DNA of 50,250 nucleotides from an uncultured Rhodospirillales bacterium (GTDB taxonomy: Bacteria; Pseudomonadota; Alphaproteobacteria; Acetobacterales; Acetobacteraceae): the NCBI GenBank assembly GCA_903845065.1, contig CAIMWH010000277.1, forward strand, positions 1 through 50,250, written 5' to 3'. The notes below the pieces were generated by a model. That model was not told where the DNA came from and ran no database searches. It worked only from the letters and a program-made list of their open reading frames with translations. Shown piece by piece: positions 24,284 to 31,998 of this stretch (position 1 is the first letter of the stretch; each line of letters starts with the position of its first letter). The translations under genes and the position numbers were made by a program.

Positions 24284-25469
24284 AACCAACACCCTCCCCC
24301 CTGGCCTCGAAGGCGAGGCCTATCGCGCCCACGTGCGAAGCTGGCTCGCAACCAACGTCCCGGCGGGCTTCCTCGCCGACCGACCCGGCCATCGCACGCC
24401 CGGCCTCGAAGACTGCCGCGCCTGGGAAGCGGCGATGCATCGCGGCGGCCTCGCCGGCATCACCTGGCCCGTCGAATATGGTGGCCACGGCCTCAGCCTG
24501 CGCGAACACCTCATCGCCAACCAGGAGATCGGCCGCCTCGCGCTGCCCGAGAGCGTCAATTCGCTCGGCAAGGAACTCGCCGGCCCCATCATCCTGGCCA
24601 TCGGCACCGAGGAACAGAAGCAGCGCTACCTCCGCCCGCTGCTCGAAATGCGCGAGATCTGGTGCCAGGGCTTCTCCGAACCCAACGCCGGTTCCGACCT
24701 CGCCGGCCTGCGCACCCGCGCCGTGCGCGACGGCGCAATCTGGCGCGTCACCGGCCGCAAGATCTGGACCAGCGGCAGCCCCAACGCCCGGCGCTGCCTG
24801 CTGCTCGCCCGCACCGGCCCCCTCGAAGACCGCCACAAGGGCCTCGCACTGTTCGCCATGAGCATGGATCTGCCCGGCGTCTCGGTCCACCCGATCCGCC
24901 AGTTGGACGGCAAGGACAGCTTCGCCGAAGTCCTGATGGACAACGTGGAAATCCCCGCCGAGGACGCCCTTGGCAGCCCCGACGAGGGCTGGGGTTCCGC
25001 CGTGCGCGTGCTGTCCATCGAGCGCGCCACCAACCGGATGTACCGCGCCTGGCGCTTCGAGAACGAACTCGCCCACCTCGTCCAGGCCTGCCGCGCCGAT
25101 GCCACGCTGAACCGCGCGCTCGAAAGCGGCCTGTGGCACCGCCGCCTCGCCGAGACGGTGGTGGATATCGAACTCATCAAGGCGCATGTGGAACCGGTGG
25201 TCGAAGCGCTCGTCCAGGGCGAGGCGATCGGCGATCGCGGCAGCCTGATGAAGCTGCACTGGTCCGAGGCGCACCAGCGTTTCGCGGCCTTGGCGCTCGA
25301 ACTCCTCGAACAGGCCCCGCCCGGCGCCGCGCCCGAGGTGGCCGCCGCCCGCCAGCGCTTCAACGACATCTACATGCGCGGCCGCGCCGAGACGATCTAT
25401 GCCGGCACGACGGAGATCCAGCTCGGGATCATCGGCGACCGTATCCTGAAACTGCCGCGGGGGCGCTGA
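24273..25469 (+). CDS. Acyl-CoA dehydrogenase, large subunit-like
   Basis: A 398-residue acyl-CoA dehydrogenase. WCQGFSEPNAGSDLAGLRTR and WTSGSPNARR form the FAD and substrate area, and IYAGTTEIQLGIIGDRIL the C-terminal signature. The usual catalytic Glu of IYEGT is Ala here; an Glu in LSIERA lies where the isovaleryl-CoA dehydrogenase base sits, so that position probably serves. A second, shorter dehydrogenase gene follows one base after its stop. The start overlaps the ligase gene. Confidence 0.93.
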   Translation: MSTETNTLPPGLEGEAYRAHVRSWLATNVPAGFLADRPGHRTPGLEDCRAWEAAMHRGGLAGITWPVEYGGHGLSLREHLIANQEIGRLALPESVNSLGKELAGPIILAIGTEEQKQRYLRPLLEMREIWCQGFSEPNAGSDLAGLRTRAVRDGAIWRVTGRKIWTSGSPNARRCLLLARTGPLEDRHKGLALFAMSMDLPGVSVHPIRQLDGKDSFAEVLMDNVEIPAEDALGSPDEGWGSAVRVLSIERATNRMYRAWRFENELAHLVQACRADATLNRALESGLWHRRLAETVVDIELIKAHVEPVVEALVQGEAIGDRGSLMKLHWSEAHQRFAALALELLEQAPPGAAPEVAAARQRFNDIYMRGRAETIYAGTTEIQLGIIGDRILKLPRGR

Positions 25470-25470
25470 G

Positions 25471-26469
25471 ATGAACGCGAACACCGAAGATCGCGACGGC
25501 CTGCGCGCCTTCGCCGAAACCGCCCGCCACGCCATCGCGGCCTGCCAGAAGCTGACCCTGCGCGAGCGCGCGGCGCGGCTGGCGGCGGACGGGCTGCTCG
25601 GCATTCTCGCCGCCGAGGAAGCCGGCGGCCTCGGCCTCGATGCCGGCTTCGCCGTGCCCGCGATGGAGGCGGCCGGCGCCGGCCTGCTCGGCTTCCCCTT
25701 GCTGGAAACCCTGCTGCTCGCCGCCGCCCTCGGGCAGGACCCGTCCGCCAACACCATCGTGTTCGGCGAGAAAATCGCCACCATCGCCTGGTCCGGCACC
25801 GCCGATCACACCGGCGGCGTGCTGCATGGCACCGTCGGCCGCGCGCCCCTGGCTCGCGAGGCCGACCTCGTGCTGGTCGCCACCGCCAACGGCGCCGCCC
25901 TCGTCGCGCTCGATGGCCCCGGCGTGACCGTCACCCACGCCATCGGCCTCGATATCGACGCCCCCGAGTGCGAAATCACCCTCGATGGCGCCGCACCCGT
26001 CGCCACCATCGGCCCCGAGGCCCTCGCCCATTTGCGCGAGGAGGCATTGGTGCTGTGGGCCGCCGCCATCCAGGGCTCCGCCGACGCCTGCCTCGCACTC
26101 GCCGTGGAGCACACCGGCACCCGCGAGCAGTTCGGCCGCCAGCTCGTCACCTTCCAGGTGCTGCGCCACGCCCTCGCGCGGCAGAAACTGGCCGTGGAGC
26201 ACATCCGCGCCACCCTCACCCGCTACGCCGCCCTCGCCGCGGCCGGCGCCCCCGAGGCCCGGCTGGCCCGCCACACCGCCTTCGCCGTCGCCACCCGCTT
26301 CGGCGCCGCCGCGGTGGAAAGCGCGCTGCAACTGCACGGCGGCATGGGCTTCACCTGGGACCTGCCGCTGCACCGCCACCTGCGCCGCATTCGCGCCTGG
26401 GAGGCCCAGGGTGATAACGTCGGCCTGCATCGTGGCCTCGCCTCCGACCTGCTGCGCGCCAACGCCTGA
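25471..26469 (+). CDS. Acyl-CoA dehydrogenase-like, short partner subunit
   Basis: A 332-residue, shortened acyl-CoA dehydrogenase. The N-terminal helices are compact and the middle beta domain is reduced and diverged. The C-terminal helical domain keeps TREQFGRQLVTFQVLRHALA, the FAD-contact motif, and LQLHGGMGFTWDLPLHRHLR. The terminal Gly-Thr motif with a catalytic Glu is absent. This pattern of one full and one short subunit encoded side by side is known from heteromeric alpha2-beta2 dehydrogenases of steroid side-chain and terpene breakdown, where the short subunit helps to bind FAD. That pairing is inference. Confidence 0.88.
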   Translation: MNANTEDRDGLRAFAETARHAIAACQKLTLRERAARLAADGLLGILAAEEAGGLGLDAGFAVPAMEAAGAGLLGFPLLETLLLAAALGQDPSANTIVFGEKIATIAWSGTADHTGGVLHGTVGRAPLAREADLVLVATANGAALVALDGPGVTVTHAIGLDIDAPECEITLDGAAPVATIGPEALAHLREEALVLWAAAIQGSADACLALAVEHTGTREQFGRQLVTFQVLRHALARQKLAVEHIRATLTRYAALAAAGAPEARLARHTAFAVATRFGAAAVESALQLHGGMGFTWDLPLHRHLRRIRAWEAQGDNVGLHRGLASDLLRANA

Positions 26470-26494
26470 ACCAGAAGACAGGGAAAACCGTCCA

Positions 26495-27256
26495 ATGACC
26501 GCCACTCACCGCCCGCTCGACGGCCGCGCGTACTTCATTACCGGCGCCGGCCACGGCATCGGCCGCGCCACCGCCCTGCATCTCGCCTCCCTCGGCGCCA
26601 CCATCGGGGTGAATGACCTGCGGGAGAACTTCGTCGAGGAATCGCTCGCCATGCTGCGCGAGCAGGGCGGCACGGCCATCGGCGTCACCCGGGACGTTTC
26701 CACCCGCGACGGCATGCGTTCGGCAGTGCAGGAATTCGCCGCCGCCACCGGGCGCCTCGACGGCCTGGTCAACAACGCCGCCTGGGTGCGCTACCAGGGC
26801 CTCGCCGATATCGCGCCCGAAACCGTCACCCGCATGCTGCATATCGGCTTCGAGGCGGTGATCTGGGGCATGCAGGCCGCCGCCGAGGCGATGACCGGCC
26901 CGGGCTCCATCGTCAACGTCGCCTCTGCCGCCGGGCTCCGCTCCACCCCCAACTCCATCGTCTACAGCGGCATCAAGGCCGGCGTGATGGGCATGACCCG
27001 CGCCGCCGCCGTCGATCTCGGCGGGCGCGGCATAAGGGTGAACGCCATCGCCCCCTCCGCCACCCCCACCGAGGGCACCATGCGCAACCGGGACGCCGCG
27101 CGGGACGCCCACCGCGTCGCCCAGACCCCGCTCGGCCGCCTCGGCACGGTGGACGACATGGCCCGCGCCATCACCTTCCTGCTGTCCGATGAGAGCCTCT
27201 ACATCACCGGCCAGGTGCTCTCGGTGGATGGCGGCATCGGCACGAGCTTCCTGTGA
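26495..27256 (+). CDS. Short-chain dehydrogenase/reductase
   Basis: A 253-residue classical SDR. TGAGHGIGRATALHLAS binds NAD(P), NNAAWV follows, the catalytic Ser lies in VASAAGL, and YSGIKAG holds the catalytic Tyr and Lys. The C-terminus YITGQVLSVDGGIGTSFL is typical of 3-hydroxyacyl-CoA or alcohol dehydrogenases. GACAGGGAAAAC precedes the start. The stop overlaps the GTG start of the next gene (GTGA). It probably oxidises the hydroxyacyl-CoA or alcohol formed in this pathway. Confidence 0.92.
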   Translation: MTATHRPLDGRAYFITGAGHGIGRATALHLASLGATIGVNDLRENFVEESLAMLREQGGTAIGVTRDVSTRDGMRSAVQEFAAATGRLDGLVNNAAWVRYQGLADIAPETVTRMLHIGFEAVIWGMQAAAEAMTGPGSIVNVASAAGLRSTPNSIVYSGIKAGVMGMTRAAAVDLGGRGIRVNAIAPSATPTEGTMRNRDAARDAHRVAQTPLGRLGTVDDMARAITFLLSDESLYITGQVLSVDGGIGTSFL

Positions 27257-28659
27257 GCCGCGTCGTCCTGGTCACCGGCGGCGGCGCCGGCATCGGCTGG
27301 GCCGCCGCCCAACACTTCGCGGCCGGCGGGGACGCGGTGGTGATCGCCGACATCGACGGGGACGCCGCCACTGCTCGCGCCCGTGACCTCGGCCAGGGCC
27401 ATGTCGGCCTCGCCGCCGACGTGGCGGACCCCGCCGCCGCCGAGGCTATCGTGGCAGCCTGCATTGCCCGCTTCGGCCGCCTGGATGTGGTGATCAACAA
27501 TGCCGGCGTGATCGACAGCGGCGGCACCCCCTTCACCGACCAGCCGCTTGACGCCCTGCGCCGCCTGCTCGGCATCAACCTGCTCGGCATGGAGCGCGTC
27601 TCCCACGCTGCCCGCGCGGTGATGCGCACCCAAGCCCCGCTCGCCGAGGGCGCCCCGCGTGGCGTCATCGTCAACCTCGCCTCCGGCGCCGCCTTCCGCG
27701 CCATCCCGCTGCGCAACGGCTACAGCGCCTCCAAGGCCGGCGTGGTGGCGATGACGCGGGCGCACGGCTGCGCCTGGGCGCGCGAGGGCATCCGCGTCAA
27801 CGCGCTGGCCCCCGGCTACATCCGCACCGACCTGGTGGCCGACCTCATCCGCCGCGGCCGCGTCGATCCCAGCCTCGCCGAAAGCCGCATTCCCTTGGGC
27901 CGCATGGGCACGCCCGCCGAAATGGCCGCCGTCGCCGGATTCCTCGCCAGCCCCGCCGCGCGCGGCATGGCCGGCGCCGTCCTGATCGCCGATGGCGGCG
28001 GCTCGGTCTATGGCGGCAGTGACGCTGCCCCGGTGCAGCGCGGCGCCGCCCCCCGCCCGGCCCCGGACGGCACGCCCTGCCACGTCGTCGCCGGCGCCGA
28101 CACCGCCCTCGGTGCCGCCTGCGTGCGCGTGCTCACCGCCAGTGGCGCCAACGTCAGCGCCATTGACGCCGCCGCTGACCTCCATGCCGCCATCGCCGCC
28201 GCGGCGTCCCGCTTCGGCCGGCTGGACGGGCTGGTGAACGCCGCCGGCACCGATGGGCTGCTCGATCCCGCCGCCAGCACCGCCAGCCAGATCGAAACCC
28301 ATCTCGAACGCCACTTCCTCGCCGCCCAGGCGGCCGGACGCATCATGCTCGCGCAGGGCTGGGGCTCGGTCGTCAACCTCACCAGCACAGCCGGCCAGGC
28401 CGCAGGCCTTGGCCCCGATGGCGGCAGCATTGCCTCGGGCGCCATCGGCATGCTCACCCGCTCGATGGCCTGCGAATGGGGCGGCAGCGGGGTGCGCGCC
28501 AACGCCCTCGCCCTCGGCCCCCAGATCGCCCCCGACACCGCCGCCGCCGCCGCCTTCCTGCTCTCGCCGGGCGCGGGCTACATTACCGGCAGCGTCATCG
28601 TGATGGATGGCGGCCTGTCCATCCACGCCGGACCCGAGGAGCCGAACCCATGGCACTGA
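27253..28659 (+). CDS. Tandem SDR fusion: active N-terminal and degenerate C-terminal domain
   Basis: A 468-residue protein from a GTG start that overlaps the previous stop. Residues 1-255 are a full SDR: VTGGGAGIGWAAAQHF, NNAGVID, NLASGAAF and YSASKAG. From about 272 a second Rossmann domain begins (HVVAGADTALGAACVRVL), with NAAGTDG, NLTSTAG and a final YITGSVIVMDGGL. In it the glycine motif is damaged and the segment matching YSASK reads SIASG, so Tyr and Lys are both lost. The second half is shorter, about 195 residues, and probably serves structure or dimerisation. Confidence 0.9.
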   Translation: MSRVVLVTGGGAGIGWAAAQHFAAGGDAVVIADIDGDAATARARDLGQGHVGLAADVADPAAAEAIVAACIARFGRLDVVINNAGVIDSGGTPFTDQPLDALRRLLGINLLGMERVSHAARAVMRTQAPLAEGAPRGVIVNLASGAAFRAIPLRNGYSASKAGVVAMTRAHGCAWAREGIRVNALAPGYIRTDLVADLIRRGRVDPSLAESRIPLGRMGTPAEMAAVAGFLASPAARGMAGAVLIADGGGSVYGGSDAAPVQRGAAPRPAPDGTPCHVVAGADTALGAACVRVLTASGANVSAIDAAADLHAAIAAAASRFGRLDGLVNAAGTDGLLDPAASTASQIETHLERHFLAAQAAGRIMLAQGWGSVVNLTSTAGQAAGLGPDGGSIASGAIGMLTRSMACEWGGSGVRANALALGPQIAPDTAAAAAFLLSPGAGYITGSVIVMDGGLSIHAGPEEPNPWH

Positions 28660-29405
28660 CCCCCGAACAGGAATCCCTCAAGGCCGCCTATATCAAGGCG
28701 CGGGGCTACTGGACCAACTGGACCGAGGGGATGCTCCGCTTCAGCCCCGGCTTCCTCGACCTCTACGCCCGCTACGGCGGCTACGCGGCGGCCAACGGCC
28801 CGCTGTCGCCGCTGATGTGCGAACTCATCTACGTCGCTCTCGACGCCTCCAGCACGCATTTGTTCGAGTCCGGCCTCGCCTTGCACATGCGCTACGCCAT
28901 GAAGCACGGCGCCACCCCCGCCCAGGTGATGGAGGTGCTGGCGATGGCCACCGCCCAGGGCCTCGGCGGCACCCGCGTGGGCGTGGAGATCCTCGCCGAG
29001 GAACTCGCAGCCGCCGGGCAGCCCGTCCCCGAACTCGCCGCCGCCGCCACCCCGGTGCACACCGAACTGCAAGCGCGCTGGGTCGCCCGCTTCGGGGACT
29101 GGCCGCGCCATTGCGAAGTGCTGGCCCGCCTCGATCCGGATTACCTCGCCTTGGTGCTGGAACTCGACGGCTTCAACAACCCGGCCGATGGGCTGGCCGA
29201 ACGTGACCGCATCCTCATCCGCCTCGCACTCGATAGCTGCTTCACCGGGCTCAACGCCCCCGCCGTGCGCGAAAGCATCCGCCGCGCCATCGCCCTCGGC
29301 ATCGCCTGGCAGGACATCCTCCAGGTGTTGCAGATGACCGCCCATCTCGGCGTGCACGCCTGCGCCCTCGGCGTGCCCGCTTTGATGGCGCTGGTGGACG
29401 GCTAG
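28650..29405 (+). CDS. Carboxymuconolactone decarboxylase-like (AhpD-fold) protein, two domains
   Basis: A 251-residue all-helical protein with two CMD/AhpD-like halves. The first holds LMCELIYVALDASSTHLFES then HMRYAMKHGATPAQVMEVL; the second DRILIRLALDSCFTGLNAPA then SIRRAIALGIAWQDILQVLQ. The CxxC of peroxidase-type AhpD is absent: the first half has SSTH and the second SCFT with one Cys. It may be a decarboxylase, hydrolase or lactone-acting enzyme. Its start overlaps the end of the SDR fusion; it closes the operon six bases before the convergent amidohydrolase gene. Confidence 0.85.
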   Translation: MALTPEQESLKAAYIKARGYWTNWTEGMLRFSPGFLDLYARYGGYAAANGPLSPLMCELIYVALDASSTHLFESGLALHMRYAMKHGATPAQVMEVLAMATAQGLGGTRVGVEILAEELAAAGQPVPELAAAATPVHTELQARWVARFGDWPRHCEVLARLDPDYLALVLELDGFNNPADGLAERDRILIRLALDSCFTGLNAPAVRESIRRAIALGIAWQDILQVLQMTAHLGVHACALGVPALMALVDG

Positions 29406-29411
29406 GCCGGT

Positions 29412-30377
29412 CTACTCCCGGCCGCGCCACACCGGCGGATCGACGGCGCCGACCTGCCCGGTGATGCGGCCATAGGCCTCCGGGCGGCGGTGCTTGTCGA
29501 AGGCGAAGATGGTGGTGCGGCCGAGGCGGCATACGTCAAGGTCACAGTCGGCCACAATCACCTCGTCATCCCAACTCGTCGCCTGGGCCAGGATTTCGCC
29601 CTGCGGGTTGACGATGATGGAGTGGCCGAACAACTCGCAGCCATCCTCGGTGCCGGCCTTGGCCACCGCTACGGCAAAGGTGGCGTTCTGGTAGGCGCCG
29701 GCCTGCACGGAAAGATGGGAGTGGAACACCCGCAGGTGATGCGCCTCGAACCCGGCGGCAGCCTGGTTCAGCGAGGGGGTGTTGTAGCCCACCATCACCA
29801 GTTCGACGCTCTGCAACCCGAGCACCCGCCACGCCTCGGGCCAGCGCCGGTCATTGCAGATCATCATGCCCATGTTTACGCCATCGAGCCCGCCCATCGG
29901 CGCGCGGATAACGGGGAAGCCGAGATCGCCCACCTCGAAGTAGCGCTTCTCCAGGTGCTGCACGGCCCGCTTCGGATCAAGCTCGGCGTGGCCGGGCAGG
30001 TGGACCTTGCGATATTTCAGCAGGATATCCCCGGCCGGGCTGACCAGGATGGCGGTGTTGAAATGGTGCCCGTCCGGCGTGCGCTCGGCGTAACCGAGGT
30101 GGAAGCCGAGGTTCAGCCGCTTGGCGGCGGCGAACAGCGGTGCGGTTTCGTTGGAGGGCATGGCGCTCTCGAACCACCGATTGGCCTCGGCGCGGTCCTC
30201 GTGATAATGGCGCGGGAAGAAGGTGGTGAGCGCCAGTTCGGGGAACACCACCAGTTCGGCACCGCGCTTGGCGGCGCGCTCCATGAGCGCCACCATGCGG
30301 GCCACCGCGACATCGCGGCCTTCGGACTTCTGGATCGGGCCGAGTTGGGCGGCGGCGACGGTCAATATGCGTGGCAT
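29412..30377 (-). CDS. Carbon-nitrogen hydrolase, N-carbamoyl-D-amino-acid hydrolase type (copy 1)
   Basis: A 321-residue nitrilase-superfamily enzyme. The triad is visible as the Glu in VVFPELALTTFFP, the Lys in YRKVHLPGH, and the Cys in MICNDRRWPEAWRVL. The extended motif MGMMICNDRRWPEAWRVLGL and VMVGYNTP are those of N-carbamoyl-D-amino acid hydrolases, which split carbamoyl amino acids to the free amino acid, CO2 and ammonia. It is the last gene of the hydantoinase operon and overlaps the gene before it by 16 bases. A second copy lies two genes upstream. Confidence 0.92.
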   Translation of the reverse strand: MPRILTVAAAQLGPIQKSEGRDVAVARMVALMERAAKRGAELVVFPELALTTFFPRHYHEDRAEANRWFESAMPSNETAPLFAAAKRLNLGFHLGYAERTPDGHHFNTAILVSPAGDILLKYRKVHLPGHAELDPKRAVQHLEKRYFEVGDLGFPVIRAPMGGLDGVNMGMMICNDRRWPEAWRVLGLQSVELVMVGYNTPSLNQAAAGFEAHHLRVFHSHLSVQAGAYQNATFAVAVAKAGTEDGCELFGHSIIVNPQGEILAQATSWDDEVIVADCDLDVCRLGRTTIFAFDKHRRPEAYGRITGQVGAVDPPVWRGRE

Positions 30378-31060
30378 GCGTGGTCCTGCAGTTGCTCGGC
30401 GCTGGCGAAGGCGTCGTTTTGCGCGAGGAGGATGAAGCCGGGCGTGCCGGCCGTGCTGGTGGCACCCACGGCGGCGAGGGTCCAGGCGCCGAGCGGTCCG
30501 CCCACGTTGTCGGCCAGCAGGCGGAACGGGTTGATGCCGTCGAGCGTTTCGCCGGGCACGAAGCGGGCAAGGTAGCGATGGCCGGCCAGCGGGGCGGGGA
30601 AGGGGGCCCAGGCCTCGCCGACCGCCACGCCGCGCATGGCGGCGCGCACCTCGGCGTCGAGGCAGTCGACATGGATGTGAAGCTGGTTCTGCGAGCGTCC
30701 GTTGATGGAATTCACCGCCAGGCTCACCGCGTCCCGCGGCAACGGACGGCCGAGTTTCGCCTCCACCGCCGCGCGGGTTTCCCAGCCCACCGCGAAGCCG
30801 CCACCATCGGCCAGCACCGCGGGGTCCTCGATGCCGGTGACGCGGGTGGTGGGGATGATGAGGTATTGCGCCACCCCGGTGCGGTCCTTCAGCACCGCCT
30901 GGCCGCGCGCAAGGTCAACCTTGGCGCAGGGCTCGGGCGGCACGCCCTGCTGGGCCTCGGGCACGCATTTGCCGCCGACCAGTTTCCACAGGATGTCGGG
31001 GTCCTCGGCGCGGGCGCCGAAGGCGAGCAGCACGAGCAGCAGGGCGGCGAATTTACGCAT
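30362..31060 (-). CDS. cdh: CDP-diacylglycerol diphosphatase-like protein (Cdh, HIT superfamily)
   Basis: A 232-residue secreted protein: MRKFAALLLVLLAFGARA is a signal peptide. The mature part has LWKLVGGKCVPEA, SLAVNSINGRSQNQLHIHVD and FILLAQND, matching the Cdh family, in which the HxH of the QLHIHVD segment forms the catalytic centre. Cdh splits CDP-diacylglycerol into phosphatidate and CMP at the inner-membrane face of the periplasm. Its place between two amidohydrolase genes, overlapping both (16 bases downstream, eight upstream), is unexpected. Confidence 0.85.
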   Translation of the reverse strand: MRKFAALLLVLLAFGARAEDPDILWKLVGGKCVPEAQQGVPPEPCAKVDLARGQAVLKDRTGVAQYLIIPTTRVTGIEDPAVLADGGGFAVGWETRAAVEAKLGRPLPRDAVSLAVNSINGRSQNQLHIHVDCLDAEVRAAMRGVAVGEAWAPFPAPLAGHRYLARFVPGETLDGINPFRLLADNVGGPLGAWTLAAVGATSTAGTPGFILLAQNDAFASAEQLQDHACHAY

Positions 31061-31997
31061 CGGGCGGCGTGGCTCCTACCTGTCCGGTGATCGGCCCATA
31101 CCATTGCGGGCGGCGGTGCTGGGCGAAATTGAACATCTTCTCCTTGCCCTGGGCGCAGGCATCGAGATCGACATCGGCGATCACCACCTCATCCCCCAGC
31201 GTGGCGGCCTGCGCCACGATGACGCCATTGGGATCGACAATGCAGGAACCGCCGATCAGCCCGCTGCCGTCCTCGTCGCCGGCCTTGGCGACCGCCACCG
31301 CCCAGGTGGCATTCATGTAGGCGTTGGACTGCACGGCGAGTTGCGAATGGAAGGTGCGCAACCCGGCATCCTCGGTGGCGCCGCCATTGGGATCGTAGGC
31401 GGCCGAATTGTAGCCGACGCACACCAGTTCGGCGCCGCCCAGCGCCAGCACGCGCCAGGCCTCGGGCCAGCGGCGGTCATTGCAGATCAGCATGCCCAGC
31501 ACGCCGTTGCCGAGGCTGGGCGCGCGGAAGGTGGGGAAGCCGAGGTCACCGTATGCGAAGTAGCGCTTCTCCAGTTGCTGGAACCGCGCACCCGGGCGGG
31601 GCTCCACGCTGCCGGGCAGGTGGATCTTGCGGTACTTGCCGATGACGGCGCCATCGGGGCCGACGAGGAGGGCGCTGTTGAAGCGCTGCCCCTCCGGCGT
31701 AAGTTCGGCATAGCCGATGTAGAAACCCACCCCGAGGTCTCGCGCCCGCTCGAACAGCGCCGCCGTCTGCGGCCCCGGCATGGCGCGTTCGAAATAGGTG
31801 TCGAGTTCCTGGGTGGTCTCGAACAGCCAGCGCGGGAAGAAGGTGGTGAAGGCAAGTTCGGGGAACACCACCAGCTCAGCCCCATCAGCCGCCGCCTGCT
31901 CAAGAAGGGCGATCAGGCGGGCCAGGGTATGGGCGCGCGAATCGGCCTTCTGGATCGGGCCAAGCTGGGCGGCGGCGACGCGGATGACGCGCGTCAT
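31053..31997 (-). CDS. Carbon-nitrogen hydrolase, N-carbamoyl-D-amino-acid hydrolase type (copy 2)
   Basis: A 314-residue paralogue of the enzyme at 29412, sharing the opening RVAAAQLGPIQKA. Triad segments are VVFPELAFTTFFP, YRKIHLPGS and LICNDRRWPEAWRVL. The Cys, Glu and Lys are all kept, so both copies should be active, perhaps with different side-chain or stereo preference. The start at 31997 is two bases before the hydantoinase stop and overlaps no signal peptide; the longer in-frame extension lies in the hydantoinase gene. It overlaps the cdh start. Confidence 0.92.
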   Translation of the reverse strand: MTRVIRVAAAQLGPIQKADSRAHTLARLIALLEQAAADGAELVVFPELAFTTFFPRWLFETTQELDTYFERAMPGPQTAALFERARDLGVGFYIGYAELTPEGQRFNSALLVGPDGAVIGKYRKIHLPGSVEPRPGARFQQLEKRYFAYGDLGFPTFRAPSLGNGVLGMLICNDRRWPEAWRVLALGGAELVCVGYNSAAYDPNGGATEDAGLRTFHSQLAVQSNAYMNATWAVAVAKAGDEDGSGLIGGSCIVDPNGVIVAQAATLGDEVVIADVDLDACAQGKEKMFNFAQHRRPQWYGPITGQVGATPPDA

Positions 31998-31998
31998 C

